Below are positions 36,966 to 48,088 of a DNA stretch of 64,000 nt, piece by piece. The stretch lies in assembly GCA_037576195.1 (NCBI GenBank), contig CM075101.1, forward strand, positions 41,230,001-41,294,000. The letters are read 5' to 3'. Position numbers and translations under genes: made by a program. Source of the DNA: Phytoseiulus persimilis (Eukaryota; Arthropoda; Arachnida; Mesostigmata; Phytoseiidae). The notes beneath the pieces are model-generated. The model was not told where the DNA came from. It made no database searches and saw only the letters and a list, made by a program, of their open reading frames with translations. Position 1 is the stretch's first letter, and every line of letters begins with the position of its first letter.

Positions 36966-37721
36966 TCACCGATAGATCTGTTGATGACCATGATCTATGC
37001 TGATGAGTAGGGCTGGAAGTTTGCGAATTTCCGCGGGACTTTCTTCCTTCCGCGAGTTTTCGCATTCTATGGCGACACAGTTTCGACGACGGAATTTTCC
37101 TGGAAGTCGGAAAAAAACCCGACTCACCCGTTGCGTGGCATCAAGAGAACCGATTCCCCAGAGAATAACAACGAATGAGAGCTCTCCGAAATAGCTCTTA
37201 GGCGTCGAGCGTGCCGAACTGGCACTGCCGATCAACAGCGTCACTACAGAGAGGTCCTTCAGCCATTGTGCCGGTGTTTTTCGCGACAACAGACGCTCGA
37301 TGAAGGGCAACAACCTCTCAATGTACAACTCACCAAATCAGAACAATGAATTTTCAACTTGTGATACTTTTCCCGTGTTTTCATACCCAAACTTCTCGTT
37401 TGTTGAGAATTTGCAATAAATATAAGTTGTTACTGTTCTGGGGGGTTGCTTGCCGCGATAAATCATGCTTTCTCCCCATACCACTCGTTGTAGATTTCGT
37501 GGCGCCCGGAACTTCTCGGCCAAAATGGGGCGTGAACGTCCAGCCCTACTGATGACGCTTTCCATGTCGTGCCGCCCCACCATCTCCGTCTGAGCCTCCG
37601 ATCTCTCTTCATCTACAATTGGCTCAGCCACTGTTGTTTCGTCGGAAAGAGTATCGAATTCCATATATTTCGTCTTCTGAGGACGAAAGACGAGGCTGGG
37701 GCAAGCACGATCGTTAGTCAA
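36966..37721 (-). other. Unassigned possible exons upstream of LAPTM4
   Basis: Two minus-strand frames look exon-like. One starts at an ATG at about 37664 (MEFDTLSDETTVAEPIVDEE) and reaches a GTATGG donor after NLQRV. The other (about 37335-37130) contains DLSVVTLLIGSASSARS and ELSFVVILWGIGSLDATQR and ends at a consensus GTGAGT donor. They may belong to an unidentified membrane protein gene. The junction between them is not established. Confidence 0.25.
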
Positions 37722-40700
37722 GGATTCGAGAATGTTTGGAACGGATGGTATTTCATAATGCTCAGTGCGTCACAGCGTGCAATATCTGCCGTCTCAATCG
37801 GAGGGAGCTTGTTCATTGAATTGTTCCTTTAAGCTGACCCAAACTCTCTGCCTGTGCAAGCTAGAGGGAGCGTCTCCGCAGGAGAGTGTTGGAATCGCCT
37901 CATTGATGGGGAGAGCTTTCAAATCTTGGATAATTGTTCAGAAATGTGAAGTTTCTGAGGTTGGCAAACAGCCATCCAGAAGCAGGCTGTCGTTTGTCGA
38001 ATCTGGTCTTCATCTCACACCGCGTCCCAATACGACCGGTTTCCTGAAACTCCAGGTTCCAGGCTTCGATGGACGAAACATTGGGAGGGACTTCCGAGCT
38101 TGCGAAATGACCCTATCTGATGAGTCGCATCATCTTCAAGTTCCTCGCTCAAGAGACACACTCGAGAACCCGAATCCCCGATGAGCGGAGAATTCTGAGA
38201 TTACTTACTTTTTCACATACCTGAAAACTCATTTTATCTCTCAATATAGCGCGCCTGTATTTGACACAACGTGGCCTTCAATGAAGTAGAGCCATTCTCA
38301 TAGACCGGAGCTTTTGCCCACTATCCAAATTTTTTTTTGGAAATGTTCCGATCATGAGAAGGCATTCCGTCGAGGGGAAAAGGACTTCTCGAAAAGCATG
38401 CTATTCCCGAACGAAAACGCTGCCACAGCGGGTAAAATCGTTCTTAACATTTGTCACTTTTCCAGTTTTTCCAGGTCGTCTTGAAAGCCCGATGATTCGG
38501 AACGACGTTGGCTGCGCGCACCCACAGCTGGATCATTTGCAGCGCGGAAAAATAGCTCCCGATTGTTCTTTTATTTAATTAAATCATATTCTTACGTCGA
38601 GGGCTACGAATCTCCCTAGGTGAGTCGGCAATGGGTAGCAAACAAGAACCACTCCCCCTTCATGCGAGGAGCGCTCCAACGAGGTGAGCCTGGTCTGCTT
38701 TCAATATTGAAGCTTGGAACTTAGATGCAGGTCATGGGATATTCTATGAAGATGTCGGACGAGCTGGCTGCGAAACTAAAGAAGGCTGGGAGTATTTCTT
38801 ATGGAGTGGGTGAAAAGATCCGCAGAGGAGACCGCGTGACACCCAGGGGTAGACTTCACAGCAGGAGGATCATGAGCTGATGTTATTGGAAAGCTGATGA
38901 AAGCTGCCAATGTATCGACCCTGAACTCGAAGACAGCGGACCTCGGTCGTGTTGCGGAACCGGTGTTGACGCGGGTACCGCAGAGGAGAGCAACTCGGAA
39001 CGCAGCAGCTGAAGGCAAAACGGGTCAGGCAAATTTATCGGACGACGTCGATTTTTGCAGCGCTGGTGATCGTGAAGGAGTGAACCCGAAAAAGGGGGAA
39101 GGCAACCAGACACTGAGAGGAGAAATGCGACCCAAAAAGTGCGGAGAATGGGAGAAAGAGGCGCATGACGGTGAACTGGACAGCTGATGGCGTTCATCTG
39201 AGCCTGGGAGACCGGAGTTAGGCTGGTGACCCATCGACTCACTCAAGTCCTGAGGGTCGGGAATCATTGAATGGAGGTGCGATTCAACAGTGTGAAGGCG
39301 TTTTTTGAATGAACTCTGGCCGCCACGTCAACACTAAGCTCAGGGAAATTTCAATGAATGAGCTCCGGCTACTTTACGAGCTGTCTCTGGGCCGTCCGAG
39401 AGAGGCTGCGGCGCGAGTCTCGGGAGGGATAGGTGGAAGTCTGATAATTCACCGCACACAGTTTACAAACAAAGGGTCCAGCCGATAAAGAACCCCGGCT
39501 TGACGAATATTTTTCAAATCAGCAAGAGCGTGATCTCAATTCGGAAGATAGTATTCGTGAAGATCTGAGCTCTCTCCGCAACCTACGTCCGCATTCATTC
39601 ACAATAATTCATTTCGAACCGTATCGGGGCTATCGAACGCCGTCTTGGCAGCGGGTCTTGGGAACCTCTTCTCCAGATGAGGAAAATTGAAAACTCGTCG
39701 GTTCACCCGGAAGGAGAAGGCTGACCACTTTCCACGTATCACTAAAAGTGCTCCTCCTCATCGTCTACTCGCAGAGCAAGTTTCATTCCGATGCGAGTTT
39801 GCGAGGCCGAGATATCAGCAGTTGAACATCGGCGGCGAAACGGGTTTTTCCCAGATCGATCCCGGAATCACCCCTCCCGGACTCGGAAATGTATCCTCAG
39901 ATTGGTCCCGGAATCACCCCAGACCATACTGAATCACTGAGCATACTTCTGGGGGTCAATGGGGGTGATTTCGGGACCAACGGGCTTCAGAGATTCGAGA
40001 GCTCGATCGCCGGATCCGGAATGGCCTACGAAGCAGCCACTTGCAAGTATACATCCAATACGTACCTAGCCAGAACAAGGGATTTGACCCTAGAACGGCG
40101 GATGCCTAATGATAATGATTCTCTCAAAGTTTCCTCTCCAATGCACGATTTCGAATGAATCATTTCGGATGATGAATCATTGTGGACCTGAGGGACGGGA
40201 AGAGCTCGAGTTTTCATGAATACCTTGGCTCAGTCGCGATGTTGACCGGAATCTATATTCTTCATCAGGAAGCTGATTTCCTACCAAGCATTCAGAAGTG
40301 AACAGCCGCGCCTTTCAGAAGCAGCCCAAGTGTATCCTAATGTGGAAGGCATTCGTCAGCTTCCGTGGAGGTTATCGTACCGTGGTTTCTGGCTTCTAAC
40401 CTTGACAGCGGAGGGGTGCGGACTTCAGGGGGCATTTTCGGGTTTTCTTAGTTGCTCACTCGAACGGACCCTTGTCCGCACATTCTTCCGTGAATAAGGG
40501 TTGAAGATGTACTCCCGACAGGCGCTTGTTTGGTTTGCCTCGTGCCAACATCGAGTCCTAGTCCGCTAGGGGCTCCGCTCAGGCGGCGAACCTACTGTAT
40601 CCGGGAAACCCGTGAGAACCTGACAGAGGCTAACAATTCATCCCGTGATCCACTTTATCACACTGGAGACTGAGCTCTATTCTGGAGTTCAACTCTTCGT

Positions 40701-41241
40701 CATCAAGCATGCTGGCGGGTATCAGGATGGATACCTGATCAGATTCCGGTCTGATATGCCTCAACAAACCCCACTCGACCTCTTACCCTCCCCACCGGCC
40801 CGAGCAGCTAATTTCGGATGATCGAGGGCACCAGAAACGCTTTCAATGACTAGATGGACTGTTGACACATGCTTCCCTTCGCCGTTTCTGGGCTACGATT
40901 CTAAGACTACTTGAGGCTTCTCCCTCACTAGATTCCGTCCAAAAAGATCTCGACCATGCCCAGCTCGAAGCGACAAGCGCAGTCCGTTCCTTCTTTGTGT
41001 ACTAATCCAGTGAGACCCGGTCCCCGCCCTGCTGGGTACTCGGGTTACATGCCCCCTCTTCGTCGAGAACGCACTGCTCCAATGTGACACGGTAGAGCGC
41101 ACTCGGACGGGGTTTCGTCGTCCATTCCCAGTGATCAACGCGGGACTGCGCTCGGTGAGACAGCAGTCCGATCGCGCGCACGGATCGAAGCGGAAAGTAA
41201 TGCGGCCGGCGACAAGAAAGTTGTCAACTCTCTGATCGATT
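37722..41241. other. Gene-poor repeat region
   Basis: No recognised gene in 3.5 kb. ORFs at 38883-39267 are open on both strands without motifs. A minisatellite locus lies at 39849-39990. The remainder has short scraps only. Confidence 0.35.
39849..39990. repeat. 42-bp minisatellite family, locus 4, inverted copies
   Basis: Forward units (GATCCCGGAATCACCCCTCC and TTGGTCCCGGAATCACCCC) are followed within about 50 bp by a reverse unit (GGGGGTGATTTCGGGACC). This repeats the inverted layout seen at 12129-12484. Confidence 0.75.
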
Positions 41242-41827
41242 GATTTAATTACCATTTTCAGTCCATAAATATTTCGTTATATGTTCGAAACCCCAGACGC
41301 GGAGTCAAAATCACTCGGCTGGTTGTGCTTGTTGCTCGTTGATCTTGCAAGTGCGTGGGATTTGTTATTTCGTTGCTCTCTCCCATATTTCTAAACTCAT
41401 TTTGTTTTGCTCTGCAGTTCCTCTTGTTGACTCTCCATGTTGGCGTCGTCTATTGCAGATCCCCGCTCCATTATCACCTTGTTCGAGACGAAAAAGCTGT
41501 TCAAGAGCGCCTGGGAGATATTATTACCTGATCTGTGTTGTGGCCGCATGGTACACATTTCGCATCACCTCCTTCGAATCTTGCTCTGAAGGAGTTGGTC
41601 TTTAGGAAGCCCGCCCTTGAACTGGCAACGAGCGTGCTCCTCCTGGAGCGATCGTATGTATGGTCGACCGTGCCTCTTGGCAATTTGAATGGATGCTTTC
41701 CGGGAGTCCACGAGAGCTGAATGTGAACTGTTCGGGCTCGACGCATGATTGTAATCCGCAGCAGCATATTCACGGATTTGCGACGCGCAGGCTGGACCCC
41801 AATGCCACCCGGTTCACCAAGGGTCAC
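41242..41827 (-). mobile_element. Non-LTR retrotransposon 3' fragment, repeat B copy 2
   Basis: Similar to 25376-25806 over about 400 bp. On the minus strand an open stretch near 41827-41501 includes VHIQLSWTPG and SSRAGFLKTNSFRARFEGG, ending in KCVPCG. This resembles the C-terminal Cys-rich motif region of non-LTR retrotransposon ORF2 proteins. The expected His/Cys partners are not intact. No RT or endonuclease domain was found, so this is a 5'-truncated, decayed copy. Confidence 0.5.
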
Positions 41828-42582
41828 GTCGACGAAGAGGTAGTGCAGCTCAAAAGTTTATTCAGAAGACAGGTGGTCTTCCTCCCAAATGACGATTAGT
41901 TCCCAAGAGCTGACGACCCTTTGCGATCACGGGATCTTGTGCGCGAGAAAGCAGCCCAATACGGATGCCACCCATGGAAAATAGTCCCAGAAATACATCC
42001 CATTGAACCACACGGCTGGAAATTCAATCTATCCTTCGCTGGCGTCGGCAGAAATCATATTTTGCTAAATTCCTCGTTCTGATTCCCATTCCTCAGAGGC
42101 CCTTAACTACTACCAGTTTTTCTTGTGAGGCCTACAGCAGTTTCCTCGATGGGAAGAAAACGCTGCGTTTCCGTCACCCCGTCCTGAAAGAATCGCCCAC
42201 CAATGTGCATCGAGCTCGGCGATGCGTTCATTCGTATCGGTAGAGTGCAACCCCCCAGGCTGGTAAGAGAGAGAAGTCGCGGAATCGCGGCGCGCGGATC
42301 GGTGGCAGAGAATTCGTCTAGGCATATTTACACTATCAAGTACAACACGGAGCGAATTTACTATTTTTTTCAGCTGTGCGTGTGCTGTGAACTCCGATCG
42401 CGTCTTCTGCGGCTCCTGGCCCAAACTTCCCCGGTCTTCAGTGATTTCCGAAACGTTGAACCAGTGTAGTTCTGTGTCGTACTGTACGCAAATTCCAACC
42501 AAAACAAAGTGTCAGAACTGAGACTTGAGAGCGAAAAACTCTCGACGTCAGGCGCTAGGGTCAAGAAATCGTTTCCTACATC
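41828..42582. other. Upstream flank of the RPA-binding-like gene
   Basis: No coding signal is supported. It presumably holds the promoter of the gene starting at 42583. Confidence 0.35.
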
Positions 42583-44265
42583 ATGAGTGTGGGTGACTTC
42601 AACGACGTTTTATTCAGCCAAGACGACCGGGCGGAGATCGGTTACGGAGGACAGAACGATTTCGTCAGCAGTAAGATCTCTCGACGGCTCTTCGAGTCTC
42701 ATAATGCAGTGTGATGGAATAAACTACAGCTGATAGGAACCATCTGATGTTCGGTAACACTGCTATAAATTTTCTCCGAAGAACTCATCGAAAAAGCAAG
42801 GGCGAACAACCAAGGCTCTGTGAAGACACCGCCACCGCCCGCGAAAAACCCCGGAGGACGACTGGCCGCTTTGCGAAAACCCCGCAGGGACAGCAAAGAA
42901 GTCGAGTCAGCGCTTCGAGCCCTAAAAAATCCAGTCCGTAATAAGGTAAATGTGCCCACCGCTGAGTTGCTCCGGGAGGAACTCTGTGCATCGAATCTTT
43001 CCGATCTCAATGGCACATTCTCGCCGTTTGACAGCTTTTTATCACTCTAAACTACAAAACTTCATCACATTCGAGACCACGCTTGTATTCAGAGGCATGT
43101 TCTCCAAAGTCATGAAACATTCACAAAGACAATGGTTCGACCACGAATTTTATCACGAGTTTCCAATGCCAATGATCCTTGTAGCAATCCTACGAGCATT
43201 CGTCCTCAGGTGAATTCGCCGAGGCCAGTGACTCGATCTCAAACAGCGGGATCTAGCACTCCATCCAGATGCTCAAACTCGAAACCATCGCTGGATGATA
43301 GCACGGAGGCTATTTTTGGAGCGCTGCCCCCGACGCCGAACCTGGAGCGCACCCAACGAAGTTTCACGCCCCGCAACGATCGTATCGTGCCTTTCAGACG
43401 TAGCGACGTGAAGTGAGTTCGTAAAACAGCGATGAATCGATATTCTCGAACTACGTCAACGATTGAGAAAAAACACCGTCTCTTCTCTCCACAGTAGTTC
43501 AAGCACTCCCGATTCCAATTCAAAGCAAGCGACGCGACCGAAATACCGTAATATCGATCGCGCGACCTCGAGCAGCTCTTTCGGGTTAGACAGGTCCACC
43601 AGCTCTACGAATCATCAAGGCACCATGAAGAAGGATGGCGCTCGCCGGGATGAAGACGACGACTCATTGGACGACGACATTCTGAACGAAGCGACCCAAA
43701 GAGCTGAGCTCCGGGCCTTCAGTCAGACTACGAAGTCTAGGTGAATATAGCATGATACAGCGGTCCGAGCCGAAAACTCAGTGTGATAGATTGGTCTTCA
43801 GTAGTGTTTCGAGCTTTAGTACAGCCCGTATCATATCCACAGGTCGCCCAAGTCGGATATCCTCAAGGATTCATCGAATGACACTCCGAAAACCGCCGGC
43901 CGAGTCAGACCGACTTCGAATTTGAAAACCTTGAATTCGACCACCGAAAGAAAGTCAATAGATTTCAAAGACAAATTGAGATCATCTCAAACTCCGAGAA
44001 AATCTTCGAGTAATAGTCTGCTGCCAGTTGCTAAGTCGAGTAAGGACAACCTGGTTCAGTCATGGAGGATCTGCACGGCTCCCTGTTTGCTTTCAGTGAA
44101 GCGAAGTATAAGTCCGAGGCACACCGAACCATTGCCGAAGAAACTCGAGAAAATCGTTTGCTTTTTTCAGGTGGTCCTAGCGGAGCGAAATGCTCCATGG
44201 AAGAAATTCAGAAAAAGAAGGAAGCAGCTCTGCTCAGACGCAAGTTGAAAATGGGCGTCAAGTAG
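42583..44265 (+). CDS. Ser-rich nuclear protein with RPA32-binding-like tail (ETAA1-like?)
   Basis: Six exons join in phase: 42583..42670, 42782..42945, 43210..43412, 43495..43740, 43843..44039 and 44171..44265, giving 330 residues. The N terminus is MSVGDFNDVLFSQDD. The body is Ser/Thr/Lys/Arg-rich and probably disordered, with STEAIFGALPPTPNLERTQR near the middle and an acidic EDDDSLDDDI patch. The C terminus, CSMEEIQKKKEAALLRRKL, fits the helical RPA32-binding motif of repair proteins (ETAA1, SMARCAL1, TIPIN, UNG2), and the CxxEEIxxKKxxAL form is most like ETAA1. So a replication-stress role is inferred; the ETAA1 ATR-activating motif is not clearly present. Intron 5 is the least certain. 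AATAAA lies at 44297. Confidence 0.7.
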
Positions 44266-44296
44266 AACGACGATTCTTAATGCCGTAGTAACCTCC

Positions 44297-44302
44297 AATA
44301 AA
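44297..44302 (+). terminator. Poly(A) signal of the RPA-binding-like gene
   Basis: AATAAA 32 nt after the stop codon. Confidence 0.55.
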
Positions 44303-44372
44303 TACGCGTCTCTCGCTTCTCATTCGATGTCCGAATCTCAAGCCACGGCATGAGAGCTACAAATCGTTCTCT

Positions 44373-44388
44373 AGAGAGAGAGAGAGAG
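44373..44388. repeat. (AG)n microsatellite
   Basis: Eight AG units in a row in the 3' flank of the preceding gene. Confidence 0.9.
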
Positions 44389-44592
44389 TCCTGCGGCGGA
44401 CTCCGGAAAGTTTCAGCACAAGCTCCCATACGTTGAACAGACGGTCGGAATACAAGTCGAAAGAGTCGATATTCACGGGGTGCAGTGGTTGCTGTGGTCA
44501 AGATCGCCCCTTCGGATTTTCAAAGACAATCACTGAGGAACGATTCTTGCCTTCGAGTGCTGGCTCGGTCTAGGAAACACTGGAATAGGTGA

Positions 44593-45501
44593 TCATATTT
44601 GACTTCTCGGAGCGATTCCTCGCGGAGCCGTTCTTTTCCCACCCTGCCAGATGAGCATCAGTACAGATAAGAAAGCGCAATAAATCCCATTCATGATGAC
44701 TATCCCGGTAGAGAGAAGGAAGAGTTTTCCAAAGTATCCTCTGAAGATCTGAACGTCCAGAGTAACACGTATGCGTACTATATATGAGATCCGGAGTCTA
44801 ACATACGTAGAGTGAGGTTGACAGGAGAAAGTTTATGCAGATTACCAGTGATGCCAACAGAAGAGGTTGCGGAATATCCTCAAGAGTTAATTTATTCGCA
44901 ATTCACCGAGATCTTTTGGTTGGGATGTTCGTTCATTGTGTAATCGGCTACGTGCGTTGTGAGGACCATGTATTTTCGGGTAAAACAATGTAAATAAAGA
45001 CGACATTATCGAACAACATAACCTTCCGAAGGTCATCGCAGTGTTGCGACAATCGTCTTTTTGTCCGACGTGCTAATTCTCCGATGATTACGAAGCCGGT
45101 CGATCCCCCGATGAGATTCCTGAAGTGCTCATCTGTGGATACTCCAACGCGGTAAATAAATCTTAATATTGCCGCGAACAGTCGCGTTTCTCAATAATAC
45201 ACGTCATCGCTCTGATACGCTCGTTTCTCGAGTCGTTCTTTATCATAACCCCGAGCCATGTAGGAAAAGACTCTGAATGGTCATATGGTTACATTTTACC
45301 CCACTGAAGCTTACCGGGGAGAATCGCAGCACTTTCCTCACTATATTATCTTAGACGCGTCCGGCTCACATCTGGGGCACATGTTCATTCTTTCTGTACG
45401 TGCGCACCAAGCAGCCCTCGGAATACCAGATAGAGGAAGTACGAAGAGAATCACGTAGAAGGCGATCGAAGAACCGTACACCGATTTGAAGTTCACAAAT
45501 G
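44593..45501 (-). CDS. 3' exons of a multi-pass membrane protein, possibly chemoreceptor-like
   Basis: Two exons are well supported: complement(44593..44748) and complement(44807..44878), joined in phase 0 across a 58-bp intron with a strong GTATGT donor. They encode PLLLASLVICINFLLSTSLY and IFRGYFGKLFLLSTGIVIMN, then CAFLSVLMLIW and a short basic tail GGKRTAPRG before the stop. A third hydrophobic exon starts at 45501 after a TTTTCAG acceptor (SSIAFYVILFVLPLS); its donor, near 45427, and its link to the next exon are unsettled. Several short phase-0 C-terminal exons each carrying a membrane helix recall arthropod gustatory receptors, but no diagnostic motif is visible. Upstream exons may lie at 46500-47180. 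Confidence 0.4.
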
Positions 45502-47574
45502 CTGAAAACCGATGATGGATGGCTCTCTACGTCTGTATTCTACCTCCACCATCAACAATGAATTGAAAGGTTTCAACCGAGAGACTCGACCTAGCAATAA
45601 GACGTCAGGAGCCGTGAGAATGCGATGTCATGAGTCATCGATTCGAGTTGTGTTATCAACATCGACAGAGCACCGCAGACGAGCTCCTGTGAACGAGTGC
45701 GATCGGAATGCTATCGGGAAGGACTTCGCTCGGTGGTCCTTTTAAGGGAGCCGAGATTCGGAATGCCACAACCCCGAATCTCGGGAGCTGAGGTCTCTGC
45801 GGTATCTGGCACAGATGGCCCACCTACGTCGACGGATATCAGCGTCCGCGAAAATTCCCCCACTGAATCCGCTGAACGGAAATCAGATCGAAATCCGAAG
45901 CTGTACGAACCTTTCCATCCAAACTCGGAACAGCACCCCGCCATGATATCGCCAGAATCGAATCTGTTGAACCGAATCTGGCCTATTCAGCATTCCATGC
46001 CTGGATATGACGACGGGAGAGCCTCTGAAATACGAGAACAACCTCCCAGCTTCACGATCGTTCAGTTTCCGAGACGGACGATTGTCACGTTTCGTTATCG
46101 AGACTGAGTGAGAAGGATCTCATGATGACTCAGGAGACAACTTCGGCCGAATGAAATTTTGGCTAAAATTTGCGTTCCAGTGCCTGACTGGGCGATGTCC
46201 CAGCACATGCTCATATGAAGATAAGGAAATAGAATTTCGGACGACGAGCTTCGTTCTCGGTGTCGCCCCTGAAAACGAAGCCGGAAGGCCGAATTCGATC
46301 TCAGAGATCGCCAAGTTCCGAGCACCGCTGCGCAGCCGGCTTCACACCAATGAGTTAGCATCACGAGGTCTTACGAGTGTGTACATCTATCCGGAGAGAA
46401 ATCAACGCTTTCATGGATCGAGATCTTAAATGGAATTTATCCGCCTTGTCGTTGATCAGTGAAGCCGCCCCCCCCCCCCCCCCCGTAGAATAGCTCCTAT
46501 CACGGATGGAATAACAAAAATGCACAAACTCTTATATTGCTGAAATGTGGAGAAAATCTCCTGGATCGAGCGTTCTCCGCAGTTCCTCGCGATATCATTG
46601 AGAAAGTAATTTCCGGAGGTATATCAAGGCCCTTCAACTGAAAAATTGCCAATTGCAGCGCTGCAAGAGGTAGAACCAACAATGGTTCCTGCATCATCAT
46701 TATGAGCCATTCAAAGAGAGCGAGGTCAGAAATGGGTCTTTTCACATCATCTATGCATTGCGATTGGTGGACATGTCTATTCATATCGGAGGATCCGTAG
46801 ATGGCGGTGAAATTCCTGAATCGCCGACGCGCAGGCACTCATAGGTCGATGGAAGGTTACTGAGCATGATGCAAGAACTCGCGGGCACAAGTCATTCTCA
46901 GTTCCTTCTCAGAGGAAATCAGAAACGGTAACCAAACCTCCGGAGGTGGTCTCACATAAAACTCGTCGGAGCAGCCGCTGAATTGCCTCTGGACGCTCGG
47001 CAAAGATCAGCGGCATCATCAGGTTCGAAATCCCGTGCGCAGACTCGTTATCGGAGACTTTTCCCCCCTCGTCTTCGAACGGGTTGTCCCATGAGTCTCC
47101 AGGAGATTTTTTGCCATCCAACCTGAATGCTGTCGTCGAAGCGTTTGGGAAGAATGCTGTTCTCGCGGTCCGGCCCATTTAACGTCTGAATCAGGGCGAC
47201 AGTCGGTAGATTCCAACGTTGTTAACGTCGCAGGTCGCGGCAGACACAGCAGTTTCGGGCGAACAGAAAGCGGTCGTAGCTGTACTAGCTGCGGCGTTCG
47301 TGCCACGAGAGAATCTTACCACCACCGTCACCAACACCGAAAACACCATCATCACAATCACCGTCAAACGCACTAGCAGGCAGGCAGGAAGGCGAGCAGG
47401 CAGAAGAGTAGGCTGACAGGCAAGCGAACTCAGGCAAGCCAGATCGTCACAGAACAGGAACACGCCTCGTCAGAACTCGCCGTTTCCACCAACGGGGAGA
47501 AGGAACGGATTCTCCAACAGTGTTTCGCTCGGGAGTCCAAGTGAATCGGTTCGCGGGTGTACAGCCCGAAAGCT
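45502..47574. other. Unassigned region with possible further membrane-protein exons
   Basis: On the minus strand, 47178-46909 opens with an ATG and reads protein-like up to a GTTTGG (NLMMPLIFAERPEAIQRLL). A stretch at 46838-46500 has hydrophobic segments (EPLLVLPLAALQLAIFQ) bounded by TTTTTCAG. They could be 5' exons of the gene at 44593-45501, but frames and joins are ambiguous. On the plus strand, ORFs at 45697-46107 and 46151-46429 have no recognised motif. Confidence 0.2.
46468..46484. repeat. Poly(C) tract, 17 nt
   Basis: A pure run of 17 C. The length may be unreliable in assembly and could be a G-quadruplex-forming or sequencing-limited tract. Confidence 0.95.
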
Positions 47575-47661
47575 ATGGCTGTGCCAAGCAAAAGTGAGAG
47601 TCCAGGGCCTCAACAGCCTCAGGGAGATGCCTCGGATGACGAGTTTTCCTGCGATACCCAA
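47575..47661 (+). CDS. Candidate upstream coding exon of TBC1D5
   Basis: ATG at 47575 opens 29 codons (MAVPSKSESPGPQQPQG, ending with an acidic DDEF stretch) that finish exactly at a GTGAGT donor in phase 0. A weak acceptor, AAGTAG at 47861-47866, would join it in frame to the TBC1D5 reading frame and lengthen the protein to about 620 residues. The acceptor lacks a pyrimidine tract, so a 5' UTR or alternative-isoform role is equally possible. Confidence 0.35.
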
Positions 47662-48088
47662 GTGAGTGTTGATCTGTGATAAGGCTTGATATAGTGTGCG
47701 ACTTCATTTTTGCTTCCTCTTCTTCTTCTATTACCACTACCACGGCTGCCGCGACAACTGCTCGAATCGGTCGCAAGTACTACCACTAACAACTACAACA
47801 ATAGTGCAACATAAGCGAGGGAAGCAGCACCTCCAGAAGCTATACCAGAAATTCCAAGAGAAGTAGCTGAAGAAACTCGGGCAGCTGGAAACTTTCCCAG
47901 CAGGAGTGCCTTTCTACAAAACCGAGGATAACTCACGTTCGAGCAAAGTCGTCGCTCCTCGAGAAGCAAGATTCTGTCAGCGAGGTGTAATACAAGCCAA
48001 CCGCAAGTTGAAAAACCGCCACGCTCATTCCTCGGCTTCGGGAGACTTCGGAAGAAAATTCCTGTCCGGATCCTCACGGCCTGTCGCC

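Noticed and set aside
37008-37040. CTGATGAG core suggestive of a hammerhead ribozyme
   Set aside because: The required CGAAAC partner and stem geometry are absent; the same holds for CTGATGAG at 38121.
47191-47463. ORF with leader-like leucine runs on the minus strand
   Set aside because: It reads across a GCAGGCAGG low-complexity tract; hydrophobicity is an artefact of the repeat.
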